Positions 22,401 through 31,000 are shown, numbered from the stretch's first letter. The stretch: 64,000 bases of DNA from Opisthorchis felineus (GCA_004794785.1 SJOL01006483.1:681219-745218), one strand, 5' to 3'. Numbers and translations are program-made. The notes: generated from the sequence alone by a model not told the origin.

Positions 22401-24965
22401 TCTGAGACGACTGCAAGACTCTTCCGATAGCATGAGATAAACCTGCGAACACCTTGTGGAGGGCACCGTCGAAACCGAGAGGAAATTTGGATCTACTGAT
22501 GAAGGACAATGTCACAACAAGAGCATGCAAGGATTGCGATGAACCCTTCGTTGGACGAACGTCCTATCAGACTTCATGAACTTAAACTCGCTGCCAAAAG
22601 ACACAATCAATGGTTACTCATCTCGCACAAAGATCAAGAGGGACAGGAGTTCGACTGGAGTGATGATCACATACTAGCGCGAGAAGGAATAAAGGAAGAA
22701 TGTGAATTTAAGGAAGCGTGGCGGTACCCATTACAGTTGACTCAATCTACCAATTACGAAGGACAAGGGAATTCCAGACCTACAAAGTCTCAAACTGTAA
22801 AAGAAAGAAAAACTTACGGAAAAAGTGGGGGGTGCGAATCCAATGGATAACTCAATTAGACTGGGATATACCTCCAACCAATAAATAAAGCGACCGAATT
22901 GAACGAGCGAAAGCATTTGATTAACTGGTCAGATACAAACGTATCAGCAAGTGCGAAAAAAACAATAAAGCACAACCAGCCAATCAGACCACGAAGCAAC
23001 GCGAACCGAGAACGAATCAGTCAAAATAAACAGAAAAACACTAAAAACAGATTAACCAATCAAGTTAAACGGAAACGAACTATAGTGCAGCACACAGCCC
23101 AGATGGACCAGTGGTATTACGAGAAAACTGGCCCTCAGCCTCGTCAGAAGATACTTGATGCGTGGCGTTTCCGCGTCAGAGCTACCGCATTCGAAATTTA
23201 GCTGTTTATCAATCAGGAGCAAACCTTCATATTTTCACCCCACCGCCTTCCTCTCATTCAATAAACTATGACAGCATGCTTTTCCCACCCCTATTACTTT
23301 GTCGTCGATGCAAAAAAGTGGCCTCTAAAAAGACTGCAACTTGGAACGCAATTTGCAACTGAATGGTCAGATCAAAATGGAAATATTCTCAAGTTGGCAA
23401 GTGACAGCCCCCATGTTGTTTGGAATGGATTGAGGACATTAAAGGTCGCTAAAAGAACTTCATGTCCAAGTGTGGATATTCAGCGATAGAGCGAAGGACA
23501 ACATAAGGCAAGCAAGGTTAGATCGGATAGACCGAACCATAGGAAAGGCAATAACAATAAAGTTATGAATGATCTTGCGGCAAGAATTAGAGTGATCACC
23601 GGCGGAATACTTTCACTGCTGCAGGGCAATTAAGCCGAGTCTAAGAGGCGATATCCAAGGTTTGTTGTTGCTGTTGCAGGAAAGAAGAGTTACTGTACAG
23701 AGACCGTACTGGATAGGAAATATGAAAGCACGAACACACGGTAGTGGTGTCTGACAACTTAACAAAGTAGGCCAGCTTGTCTTAAGAACAATTTATCCAG
23801 TTTGTCCGAACACTGAGGATCAGGCCGTGGTTATTCGTTGATGTATACAAATAACTTAGCATGAGAGTACGGGTTTGAATGCGAATTTTTGTCTGTCAGG
23901 ATCTCTGGTAAGAGTCTGAACCCCAACTACTAATTCACATAAGCTTAGAACTGAGATTTCTATGAGTTGCCAGTAAGTGAGTGGACACCACGGCCGGATG
24001 GTTGTATTCTAGCCCTGACAACGCATAGTACCGAAAACGCCACCCAAAATGAGAGAAGTCAGTTATCTACCGTGAGATTTACGACCACCTTCCAAAAATG
24101 GTCTTGCTGAATTGTTCCTGCCAAAAGCACACGGAAGCAAAGATATGTATGGTCGAAAATCACCTTGAGCACCCAGCTACCAGAAATGGCTAGTGATAAA
24201 AGATACTACAAGGTGGAGTTCAGGGAAATCATTTCGAGTATAAGCAACCTAAATATTCCGAGAAAATCCAGCACTTCAAGTAAATGTAGCAGTCCACATC
24301 ACATGCAGAGTCCCCATCAAGGACGTCCTTACTGGCGGCCACGTCGACGCTTCACTGTCGCACAACTAGATGACTTGGTTTAAGTAAAGCCCTGTTATAC
24401 CCCAAAATGACAGATTCACCTTTAGTAGCAAGCAAATAAAACTTACGCGATCTGAAGATATTTGAGAATCGTAAGCATTTCTCGGAAAGCTCCAAAACAA
24501 CACTGAGAACAATCAATGTACTTACTTCTAGGCTTTTATCTTGATATTCCTTCATAGCTGTGATACACATGTGCTTTGCGTTCACTTGAGTTTGCTGGCC
24601 ACCACGTTGTATTGTGTCTGGTGTAACAGGCGGATTAAATGCGATCGCCGTTCCGTTAGAAGCTGTGACTGCCATCGTTGCACCAGTGCCCCAAGTGATG
24701 GTGTTTTGTTGAGTTGTACCGCCACCGAAAAGTGAAGTGGTGCCACCACCCCCGAGTCCTACAGAAGGTTGTCCGAACAAATTGGTTGGCTTGGTTGCAG
24801 ACCCAAACAAAGTATTCGTTGCTGTAAATAAATTCGGTAGCATTGGATTTGGAGAGAAAATGTAACTTACTCTGACCGAATGCAGAGCTTGCAGGGGCTC
24901 CGAAAGTGGCTGGATATGAAAGTGACACGACGAACGGATAACTTACATTTTGGCGCTCCAAACAT
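5607..24965 (-). CDS. NUP98: Nucleoporin NUP98 (NUP98-NUP96 precursor), partial
   Basis: NUP98 lines the nuclear pore, where its FG repeats form part of the permeability barrier and its GLEBS motif binds RAE1/Gle2 for mRNA export. Eleven exons join in phase to 969 codons. The start MFGAPKSTFGAPAS is like that of insect Nup98. About 43 FG dipeptides lie on both sides of the GLEBS motif, whose core includes AIAFNPP and [21 protein letters not shown] linker resembling human NUP98 before its C-terminal domain follows ([25 protein letters not shown]). The last exon holds [15 protein letters not shown], the start of the autoproteolytic domain. Introns in order are 37, 49, 3699, 560, 816, 2306, 91, 2302, 4713 and 1879 nt. 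The HFS cleavage site and NUP96 are not in the window. The identity is firm; individual splice sites are read by eye. Confidence 0.95.
7060..7665. repeat. tRNA-like SINE cluster with inverted copies
   Basis: A + copy at about 7455-7540 and a minus copy at about 7180-7260 share TACTAGCCAGGTAGTT and a B-box-like GAGTTCGAATC, with an A-box-like GTGGCCGAACCG 5' of it. This layout suggests a class-II (Leu/Ser-type) tRNA origin. A second shared block, CAGGATG...CGATCGAAAAATT, appears near 7265-7290 (-) and 7625-7655 (+), with a weaker relative near 7085-7130. It sits in NUP98 intron 10. The SINE label is an inference. Confidence 0.6.
7909..8307 (-). CDS. NUP98: NUP98 exon 10 (Ser-rich linker)
   Basis: Acceptor TTTCTAACAG, donor GTGAGT, 399 nt, phase 0 to 0. 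It opens with [16 protein letters not shown], matching the position of human HLFDGLDDDEPSL, then a polar Ser/Thr-rich linker with one LFG. The upstream part of the frame fixes the acceptor. Confidence 0.9.
9600..9775 (-). mobile_element. 3' end of RTE-like retrotransposon
   Basis: Read on the minus strand, this matches the 3' UTR of the minus-strand copy at 26.1-26.23 kb: shared blocks near AAGCTAAC/AAGCTAGC, AAGGCTTTA-type and TTGTGCGGCAGTGAAG-type sequence, ending in a TGATG/CAT-rich tail near 9605. It abuts, in opposite orientation, the 5' UTR that starts at about 9776. Confidence 0.65.
9776..12246 (+). mobile_element. RTE-like non-LTR retrotransposon, 5' portion, inverted
   Basis: The 5' UTR (9776-10345) matches the minus-strand copy at 27.66-28.2 kb, for example GTCACGAGGAGACTGG and CCCATCGAGCTATACTGG. 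An endonuclease follows: [17 protein letters not shown] and [10 protein letters not shown] (10440-10550), a jump near 10735-10745, then [19 protein letters not shown] and DSDHARVRS (to 11050). Reverse transcriptase follows at 11367-12246, with [15 protein letters not shown] and [13 protein letters not shown], the first catalytic Asp motif. It stops before the YADD motif. Frameshifts and stops make it inactive. It lies in NUP98 intron 9, antisense to the gene. Clade RTE is likely, not proven. Confidence 0.9.
12247..13020. other. Intron sequence, nothing recognised
   Basis: Follows the truncated retrotransposon inside NUP98 intron 9. An open frame at 12538-12819 (+) reads Cys/Thr-rich text without any family resemblance. 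No gene called. Confidence 0.4.
13021..13419 (-). CDS. NUP98: NUP98 exon 9 (linker after the FG domain)
   Basis: Acceptor CCGTTTCAG, donor GTAAGT, 399 nt, phase 0 to 0. [18 protein letters not shown] and [12 protein letters not shown] correspond to the human NUP98 segment around AQQAVLQQHIN and SPFGDSPLFR. It ends in a basic stretch ([17 protein letters not shown]) comparable to the region before the human HLFDGL motif. The acceptor could lie 6 nt further in (TTACAG) without changing frame. Confidence 0.92.
14600..14770 (-). repeat. tRNA-Ser/Leu-like SINE fragment
   Basis: On the minus strand an A-box-like TATGGCTGAGGGG (14713-14701) and a B-box-like GTGGGTTCGAGTCCC (near 14641-14627) are about 70 nt apart, as in tRNAs with a long variable arm. 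An anticodon-loop-like TTGGAAA lies between. No matching acceptor stem was found, so a functional tRNA gene is unlikely. Confidence 0.5.
14840..14920 (+). repeat. tRNA-like segment
   Basis: TGTAGCTCACTTCATAGAGCA resembles an A box and D arm, and GGGTTCGAATAGC resembles a B box about 40 nt later, the spacing of a class-I tRNA. Arms do not pair well, so I treat it as a tRNA-derived repeat rather than a gene. Confidence 0.35.
15722..16206 (-). CDS. NUP98: NUP98 exon 8 (longest FG exon)
   Basis: Acceptor GTTCTAG, 485 nt, phase 1 to phase 0. It carries about fifteen FG dipeptides in a Gly-rich run, ending SGFGGIGT. The donor GGTACAG is weaker than the others in this gene; it was chosen because it restores phase with exon 9. 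Confidence 0.88.
16298..16508 (-). CDS. NUP98: NUP98 exon 7 (FG repeats)
   Basis: Acceptor CATCTGTAG, donor GTGAGT, 211 nt, phase 0 to phase 1. It encodes [14 protein letters not shown] through [10 protein letters not shown], with six FG units. A 91-nt intron separates it from exon 8. Confidence 0.9.
18115..18220 (-). repeat. SINE 3' body, head missing
   Basis: Matches the body of the SINE at 29.1-29.3 kb in the same orientation. Both share (plus-strand text) CACCCTTTCGGTGCC, GAAGGAAGCAC and GATACTGCCAG followed by TTGCCC. The tRNA-like head is absent here. Confidence 0.7.
18350..18402. repeat. Short minisatellite, TAGTTTTACTG-type units
   Basis: Four imperfect direct copies of TAGTTTTACT(G) follow each other within about 50 nt. 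Located in NUP98 intron 6. Confidence 0.8.
18815..19074 (-). CDS. NUP98: NUP98 exon 6 (FG repeats)
   Basis: Acceptor TTACCAG, donor GTGAGC, 260 nt, phase 1 to phase 0. Seven FG units (PFGT, LFGG, LFGT, AFGQ, LFGQ, LFGA, PFGS) are set in Gly/Thr/Ser/Gln-rich spacers. Confidence 0.9.
19427..19460. repeat. (TG)n microsatellite, 34 nt
   Basis: Seventeen uninterrupted TG dinucleotides in NUP98 intron 5, the longest clean dinucleotide run seen in the window. Confidence 0.98.
19891..20004 (-). CDS. NUP98: NUP98 exon 5 (FG repeats)
   Basis: Acceptor GTGCAG, donor GTAAGT, 114 nt, phase 1 to phase 1. It encodes [13 protein letters not shown] and FTFGQTAQ. It does not stand out as a long ORF and was recognised from FG content between matching splice sites. 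Confidence 0.9.
20565..20826 (-). CDS. NUP98: NUP98 exon 4 (end of GLEBS, FG repeats)
   Basis: Starts after AATTAAAG with [14 protein letters not shown], which completes the GLEBS segment cut in exon 3. FG units follow (LFGT, QFGA, IFGQ, LFGG, SFGA, VFGQ). 262 nt, donor GTAAGC, ends in phase 1. Confidence 0.95.
22434..22780 (+). mobile_element. Penelope-like element fragment, GIY-YIG region
   Basis: The frame from 22434 reads DKPANTL, then [17 protein letters not shown], resembling the KPANTL and C-x2-C...YxGxTxRxL motifs before and in the GIY-YIG endonuclease of Penelope-like elements. A frameshift near 22557 leads to [17 protein letters not shown] and [13 protein letters not shown]...FKEAW, the C-terminal pattern of the same domain. 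No reverse transcriptase was recognised nearby. This is a dead fragment inside NUP98 intron 3. Confidence 0.7.
24340..24402 (-). mobile_element. RTE-like 3' UTR fragment
   Basis: Plus-strand text GCTTCACTGTCGCACAAC and GTAAAGCCCTGTTAT matches the minus-oriented 3' UTR pieces at 9650-9700 and 26.13-26.17 kb. A short isolated piece. Confidence 0.5.
24526..24821 (-). CDS. NUP98: NUP98 exon 3 (FG repeats and most of GLEBS)
   Basis: Acceptor TTTACAG, donor GTAAGT, 296 nt, ends in phase 0. It encodes three LFG units, then the GLEBS segment with [12 protein letters not shown] and [17 protein letters not shown]. This is the RAE1/Gle2-binding region of NUP98 and the strongest family identifier in the gene. 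Confidence 0.95.
24871..24909 (-). CDS. NUP98: NUP98 exon 2 (39-nt micro-exon)
   Basis: Acceptor ATCCAG and donor GTAAGT bound a 39-nt exon reading [13 protein letters not shown]. It is separated from exon 1 by a 37-nt intron and from exon 3 by a 49-nt intron. Both introns disrupt the frame, and removing them gives continuous FG sequence. Confidence 0.85.
24947..24965 (-). CDS. NUP98: NUP98 exon 1 (start codon)
   Basis: ATG at 24965-24963 begins MFGAPK, followed by donor GTAAGT; 19 nt, ending in phase 1. The start was chosen because an FG dipeptide right after Met is usual for Nup98. Any 5' UTR exon or spliced-leader acceptor upstream was not identified. Confidence 0.85.
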
Positions 24966-26050
24966 TTTTCAAAGTCAAGAGCAGTTTAGTCGCAATATCT
25001 GTAAAGTGGGAAGGAAAGAACGAGAAACGACGGTAGACAATTTAGAAAAGCAGTTCGAGAACCAACTAACAAACGGAAGTCTTGACCACATGGACATTCG
25101 CACGGTTTCGCTGACAGGTTAATAGAAAAAACAGAAAGCAAGAGTGACTGATCCGGCTAGATGAAACTGGGTAGTTCAAAATTTAATGCCCGTCTTGCAG
25201 CTCGATGGTGCAACTCTTTTACCAGCATACGTGCGTCAAATTATGCGGAAAGGATGAAGCTAAGTACGAGACTCCGACGGGGGAACGGCACACAAACAGA
25301 TGTCACACTGGCTCACATAGAGCTATAAGCAGACAAGTACTTGCAGAGTTAAACAAGAGGGTCGGTCTGCATACCGTCATTCATCTAAGCATTTACAAAG
25401 CACACACAGGGTCGACATAAAGCAGTGTACATTTCCGATGGTGAAGGGTATTAAGAAGAGGTTGAAACTGACACAAATACCCTGAGGATTGACTCTGATG
25501 GAAGTTCCATGGAAAAAACTAAAATAGTCCCGTATATGCGCCCTCTGGAGCACCCCATGAAATAGCCCCTCCCATCCTTTATGCAGGAGGGTTTTGAAAT
25601 AGAAGAGAATGTTGGTAGCTCAGGTAGCACAGATGGTTGTCGGTTTGTTTGCTGAGCGGGCAATTGCAGTCAAATTGCCCAGCTCAGCGAACAAACCAAC
25701 GACCGGCTCACATCACCTCCTGATTGTGGTTTAGTCCAGGCATGTACCACGCGGTTGCTCACGGATTAGTCTGGTACAGGGCTGACTGGTGACCCCTTAG
25801 CGGCTCGTTCGCATAGAGGAGAAAAGACTTGAGGTTTGGGCGATGTCGGTAAAGGCCGGTGTGCAAGTATCAGATCGCTCTTTACTCATCGTCTTTCGAG
25901 GAAATGGGGGTTCGTACTTCGAAGTCTTCCAGGGTACTACAGTCCCTTCATCAGCTGTTCGTCTAACCGGTCTCTGAACACCATTAGTGCTTTAATGTCC
26001 TTCTATCGGGATTGAGTTGGTGCTTGCATACGGTAACCCGAGTAAGTTCA
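24966..26050. other. Upstream of NUP98; no gene recognised
   Basis: About 1.1 kb upstream of the NUP98 start codon. It must contain the NUP98 promoter or 5' UTR, but no core promoter motif could be singled out. It contains the long hairpin listed separately. Confidence 0.4.
25635..25704. repeat. Long inverted repeat (hairpin), arms about 31 nt
   Basis: The left arm 25635-25665 (starts GGTTGTCGGTTTG, ends GGGCAATT) pairs with the right arm 25673-25704 (starts AATTGCCC, ends CCAACGACC), with a 7-nt loop GCAGTCA, one unpaired base and few mismatches. The flank GGTAGCTCAGGTAGCACAG resembles a tRNA A-box region. Function unknown; a recent inverted duplication or a small mobile element end is possible. 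Confidence 0.9.
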
Positions 26051-26052
26051 CA

Positions 26053-26085
<33 letters not shown>

Positions 26086-27262
26086 CATCATCATCATCGA
26101 CAGCATGACATCAGTGTTCAACACCGATGGTTCGCTGCCGTGCAACCATGATTTATTTGAAAGCCTTATTTTGAAGGAAAGAATAAAGGTGGAAGGGGGA
26201 GGAATTTAGTGCTAGCTTACTACAATCATTCCGAGGTGCCTACACCTCCAGACACTCACTCAGGCAGTCTGGATAGAAACTGACAACAAGATCGCCACTG
26301 ACATCGGTTGGCAGCCATATCTTGAAGCGTCACCAACCACGCGCAGCGAGAATCACGCGGTCCCCAACCTGGAAGGCGAGCAGCACCGACAGCACCCAAC
26401 CGTTTCGTAGTCTCCTTCATACCCCTCTGCCAGGTCAAGGGTTGGCCACCTCTCTGCTTCCGCCACTCTGAATTGGGCATGGAAAGCAGCACTCTCTTCG
26501 GCAAACGATGATTAGGCATACGCAACACGTGTCACAACCAACGCAGCTTCTGGTGCTGGACACATTCTTCAATCGAAGTACCCGTTGCACAACCGAAAAC
26601 TCGCTTTCTAATTACCTCGTTATGGATACGCCGACACCAACTCACACGAGCTATGGTTCTGAGACAACGATTGTCAAACACCTGAAGACGTCTCAGCTCC
26701 GCTGCTCGAACAGGCCAAGTCTCACAGCCATACAACAAAACAGCCCGCACTGTAGCTTGATACACACGTCCCTTCAGGTTCAGGGATACACCACTTTGAC
26801 GCCATAGGTGTCTCAAATTAGCAAACGCGACCCGAGCCTTGCAGATTCGTGCATTGACCTCGTCTGTCACACTACAATCAGAACTAATACAACTTCAAAA
26901 ATACGTAAAACGCTCCACAACTTCCAGTGCCTCTCCCTGGATTGTAAGTGGCGTGTTCAGTGACTGCATGTCCAGGAGCATGACCTCACACTTTGTGGAT
27001 GCAAAGTACACACCAAAGGACGGGATGACTTTGGTCAGTTCATCCAAAAAGGCCTGCGCCCTCTCTTCCTCTTCGAAGATGAGAACGATATCGTCTGCAT
27101 ATTCCAGATCGACAATGTTTTCGTCACAGGCTATTTGAACACCGGGGTTTTGGAGACCTTCCAGCGTTCGTCTCATTATCTCATCGATCACGAAATTAAA
27201 TAGGAAACGGATGAAGACCCGACCGACGCTGTTTTAAGTTCGGATAGGGCCCTTGTGTTTTA
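26051..27262 (-). mobile_element. RTE-like retrotransposon, 5'-truncated copy
   Basis: Minus strand, from 27.26 kb: FLFNFVIDEIMRRTLEGL, then EYADDIVLIFEE, with the catalytic YADD near 27102-27090. After frameshifts come [35 protein letters not shown] and [17 protein letters not shown], and the C-terminus LRWLGHVLRM-type and CQWRSCCQFLSRLPE to about 26256. A 3' UTR follows, ending in (GAT)n(AAT)n at 26053-26098. This is the same family as 9.8-12.2 kb and supplies the parts missing there. Confidence 0.92.
26053..26098. repeat. (TTA)n(TCA)n microsatellite, retrotransposon tail
   Basis: About 11 ATT/TTA units followed by about five TCA units. It directly adjoins the retrotransposon 3' UTR, so it is its terminal tail in minus orientation. 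Confidence 0.95.
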
Positions 27263-28230
27263 CTTGCTGTTCATCAGCAGCAGAGATAACAAAATCAGTG
27301 TTGAAACTAATGCTTCACTGCAGTACAACCACAAAGTCTATCTAATTATATTTCAAGCCTTAGAGTGGAAAAAAGAATGAAGATGAACAGAGAATCTAGA
27401 GCACGAGCAACAGCCATTCATTGTCCTGTTTGCTTTAGTGTGCAAACATTAAAGGAAGCTAAAGCAAACCGGCTTTTGGGGTTTGAAAAAAGACTTCAAA
27501 GTGTTTGGGATTGTTAATGAAGTCGGACGCAGCTGAGTGTGATGCATGGCGAGCAAAGCAGTCAGTCCTAGTGTTGGGACCTGCGGAGAGTATTCAAATT
27601 GAGGCGGAGTAGGACAGAACATGGAATACGTGAAAGAAAGGAGGCATCAGAAATAACTTTTTTCGCCTACCCGTCTTGCTGTATGCAGTAAGTAGGGCGA
27701 CTTGACTGGTGACACCATGCGACGGACGATGTGGCACGACAATGTTGTTATTTGTGTCATGGTTGTACGTGGGGTGGGATACTGTCAGGAGGCCCAGACA
27801 TAGGAGGAAGATTCGGGTCCTCGATCGAAGTCCTTGGCACAAAAGCCTGACTGCAAGGCAGTAGTGTTTGGCGGAAAATGCACGTGCATTACCATTTTTT
27901 ATGGAGCAAGTCACCGCACATGTTCTAACGCCAAACCTGGGGGGGGGGACAGGAGGCTGTTTTGGTCAGACCTGCACCATCGACCAACCTGATATGTGAC
28001 CCTGTGAGTGTCGCACAGACACCACCCAGTATAGCTCAATGGGCCACGAAGGCACACAAACCGTCACCCCACGGTAACGTCCAGTTTCTTCGTGACGGCT
28101 GGGTGATAGTTTATCTGCCTCTAAATTGTACGGTGTTACCATCCCCGAGTCTTTAACCCGGGGGCTCACCTTCAGTGGATGCTGAATGAGAACGAACAAA
28201 ACGGAATACTCAACCGCTCTTACCGCAATA
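27262..28230 (-). mobile_element. Internally deleted RTE-like element
   Basis: On the minus strand the 5' UTR (28.2-27.66 kb) matches 9776-10210 (+). The endonuclease begins (LASFNVCTLKQTGQ, near 27.45 kb) but after a few dozen codons the text switches to 3' UTR sequence (CTCTAAGGCTTGAAATAT, GTACTGCAGTGAAGCAT, 27.40-27.28 kb). Almost the whole ORF is missing. It abuts the truncated copy below 27.26 kb. Such 5'UTR+3'UTR derivatives can be mobilised in trans. Confidence 0.7.
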
Positions 28231-28299
28231 ACCCTGCTGCATTTAACGGCGTTCAACGGTGGGTTCCAGGTTTGAGCCTAGGTTGACACCCCACCTAAA

Positions 28300-29097
28300 T
28301 CATTCTGTAGATCCTCAAATTTCATCTGCGTTCCGAAAATCTTGAGGTTACCTGTGGAAAGGCAGCCATCACCATTCAGATAGGATAGGATGCTTCAGCC
28401 GCGGCAATTTAAAAATCTTCCACTCGATGAAGTGTCTCAGATTGTTGTATCTTCCTGACGGTAGTGCAACTTCCGTGTCGGACTTGCTTCCTGCTTCACC
28501 CACTATGGTATAGCAGAAGGTACTGTAGCTTGAGACAACCCTTTATGGAGACAAAGATAATTACAACCGTATTTATACGGCAGCAACCTCTGAGTACCTT
28601 TCCATGGTCTATGTGGGCTCCTGCGATTTGTATCGATGGGCTCATAATGGGACTCTGTGACTGTCTCGGCACTAGTCTGTCTTTCATCGTTAAGCCTCTT
28701 GATACCGACCTTTCCTTGCAACGTTACTACAAAGTAGCCATGTGCCGCAGGCCTCAAGGGACATACCATCGCTGACATGCGACCAGCAAACTCATAATTT
28801 TCGACCAATGCCACGGATTGACCGGAGAAAAGAGCACATACCGAGATCGACTCTGAAAGTTCCCTGGAAGAGACTGCATTGCAGAGACCTTGTTGACGAA
28901 ACATCGTGAGAACAGAGAAGACGAGAGTATTTAGCAGCTGTTCCCGCCCTGTGGCTTCGTCGCTATGACTCAGGCGCAGCAATGATTTTACGCCGTAAAT
29001 TTGGTCATTGTGAGCTCCACCTCATTAGATACAATCGTAGCTCATCATGTGGTTGGGCTGCCCCCGTTGAGTAGTTCCTCCCGTTAATACCGGGGGA
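28300..29097. other. No gene recognised; one 159-codon open frame
   Basis: The open frame 28503-28982 (-) is the longest in this part, reading LFSGQSVALVENYEFAG and RPAAHGYFVVTLQGK. I do not recognise a family, and no convincing splice sites frame it. Confidence 0.3.
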
Positions 29098-29300
29098 TGA
29101 TTTTATTATTTTTCTTTTTGTTAAGTTCAGCTGCAACACCCTTTCGGTGCCATACCACCTGAAGGAAGCACAAAGGCCAAGATACTGCCAGATTGCCCAA
29201 GCATAGAAGGAAACAGACGACGCGCAGAGGTTGGGCTTGAACCACGAACTTTCGGCCAGTAATTTCGTAGCTCAATTGCTGAGCCATCCCGAGCTCACCG
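29098..29300 (-). repeat. tRNA-derived SINE
   Basis: Minus strand, 5' to 3': an A-box-like GATGGCTCAGCAATTGAGC (29289-29271), B box GTGGTTCAAGCCC (29245-29233), then a body with GGCAGTATCTTGG and GGCACCGAAAGGGTG, ending in an A/T-rich tail near 29100. The body recurs at 18.1 kb. The A-to-B spacing and order fit an RNA polymerase III SINE. Confidence 0.75.
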
Positions 29301-31000
29301 ACAATTGATCTAAAGCAAAGTGTTCAAGTCGGACAATGAAGCAGTTTCGACGCCTCGGCTCAAACCGGCAGAGCAACCCATAACCTCACAAAGCGCCGCA
29401 AGAAACGGTTAACGTACGAAGAACCTTCGGTGTTCGATTTTTAGTTTTTATCGATGGGTGAGTATTTATCAGTGTTCAGCTTGAAAGGTGGTCTCAGTTT
29501 TAGACACAAAAAAATCGACAGATAATCTGATGTTAGTAATAAATCCGGAAAGTTGCCATCGTCATAGGTGTGGCCACCAAGTAACCAGAAGTTGGTTTTT
29601 CAAGAACTGTACAGGCTTCTGCAAGGAGTAATGTAATGAAGCGGCGGGAACAGCCTGTGGCTGATGATGTACGGCCTGCAGCACCGAGGCCCACTGACAA
29701 GTACATGGCGAGCCTGCCAAACAGCTTCCTGTTCACCAATCCCAACATCGTCATTCGCTCCAGACTCCCCTCGTGCTAGCCCTAGACCAACCCTGATAGC
29801 AGTCTTCAGCCTCCAGCCCAGAGTACACCACTTCTCTTCGCGAAAACTATGAGCCCACCTAGGCCTAACTGACTCGTTGGACGGAATGGTTGGTGCCGAA
29901 CCTCTGACTGAAAGCTTTAGACTCCATCCCAACTAACTATATTGCCACAGAAACCAGTGAGCTCACGCACACATGATGCGGGTCGCTGTCTGTGCTCAAG
30001 CTGATTCCGCCATGCGTGTAGACAACCTCTTCATCTGCGGCGTCCCGTTTCCCTGAAGACTTGTTAGCAATGAATAAAAATCCACGGACGGATCATTTGA
30101 AAAGGACATCACTGTTCCCCGCCCACTGCCCGTCAACCTCGCTTCTCACACGCAAAAGTACCACCGTCAACCACCTCATTATCGACCACGTCCCAGCCAA
30201 CAAGACCTACCCGTTTCAAGTCGGTAAGTTACAAGGGCCCCTGTCTTAGTCTGCGGCGCGACTGTACGATTAGAAATCGATGACGTTCATGATTCTATGG
30301 ACACCCCCCTCCGCGTACTTCAGCTCCCCGGAGCCTCCTCATCAACCCCTATCAAGAAGCAAATTCTGGCCCACTCAAACCGATCCCTCCCCAATGTTTG
30401 CATCATTATTTAACTGGACCAGATTTGGAATGACTGTCCATCTGTGCTAAATGAGACACTCACGCAACACAAAACATCTCAAAAGTATCCTACACTGAAG
30501 ATTCCTCAACCATATCTAGCTCAACTCCCAAAGCTACTGATATGCTTTGTGTGATTTTATGGACTGAAAAACTCAAGGGAATGATATGTGCTAATTAACC
30601 CAAGATATCAAAAATGTGGTAATCATGGCTTTCTAAGTGAGCTAGGGAGGTCACACGCGAATCAAAAGGCTCACCTGGAGGATATCTTCACAGAACACCC
30701 ACAAATTTCCAACTTGTATACACGCTCGTACGGTGCCCAGCCGTTCGCACTTATTGTATCCTTCTTCGAGTACGCTGTGACAGCCTTCGGATAGCAGCTG
30801 AAATTTAATGGCGCGAGTCTGTGTATGGTAAAAGCTTCTGACGACCTCCCTTCTGAGGCTTCCGTCACTCGGCAGTGGACCCAAATGAATTCTAACCGCT
30901 GATTGGTCGTTATGCAATCCAATAGAGGACGGAGCCACAGTACTTGGCCGCGAAAGCTTGTAGTTGTCCGTATCCTTGAAATAGAAGCTACGAATGCATC
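29301..31000. other. No gene recognised
   Basis: Overlapping ORFs on the minus strand at 29.53-29.93 and 30.65-31.09 kb show no recognised domain. The upper part probably belongs to the 3' side of the CR1-like element that follows. Confidence 0.3.

Larger units (their letters stand above)
20827..24525. other. NUP98 intron 3, 3.7 kb
   Basis: Large intron dividing the GLEBS coding segment. It holds the Penelope-like fragment near 22.4-22.8 kb and a short retrotransposon 3' UTR piece at 24.34 kb. The rest contains only short ORFs with no recognised family. Confidence 0.5.
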
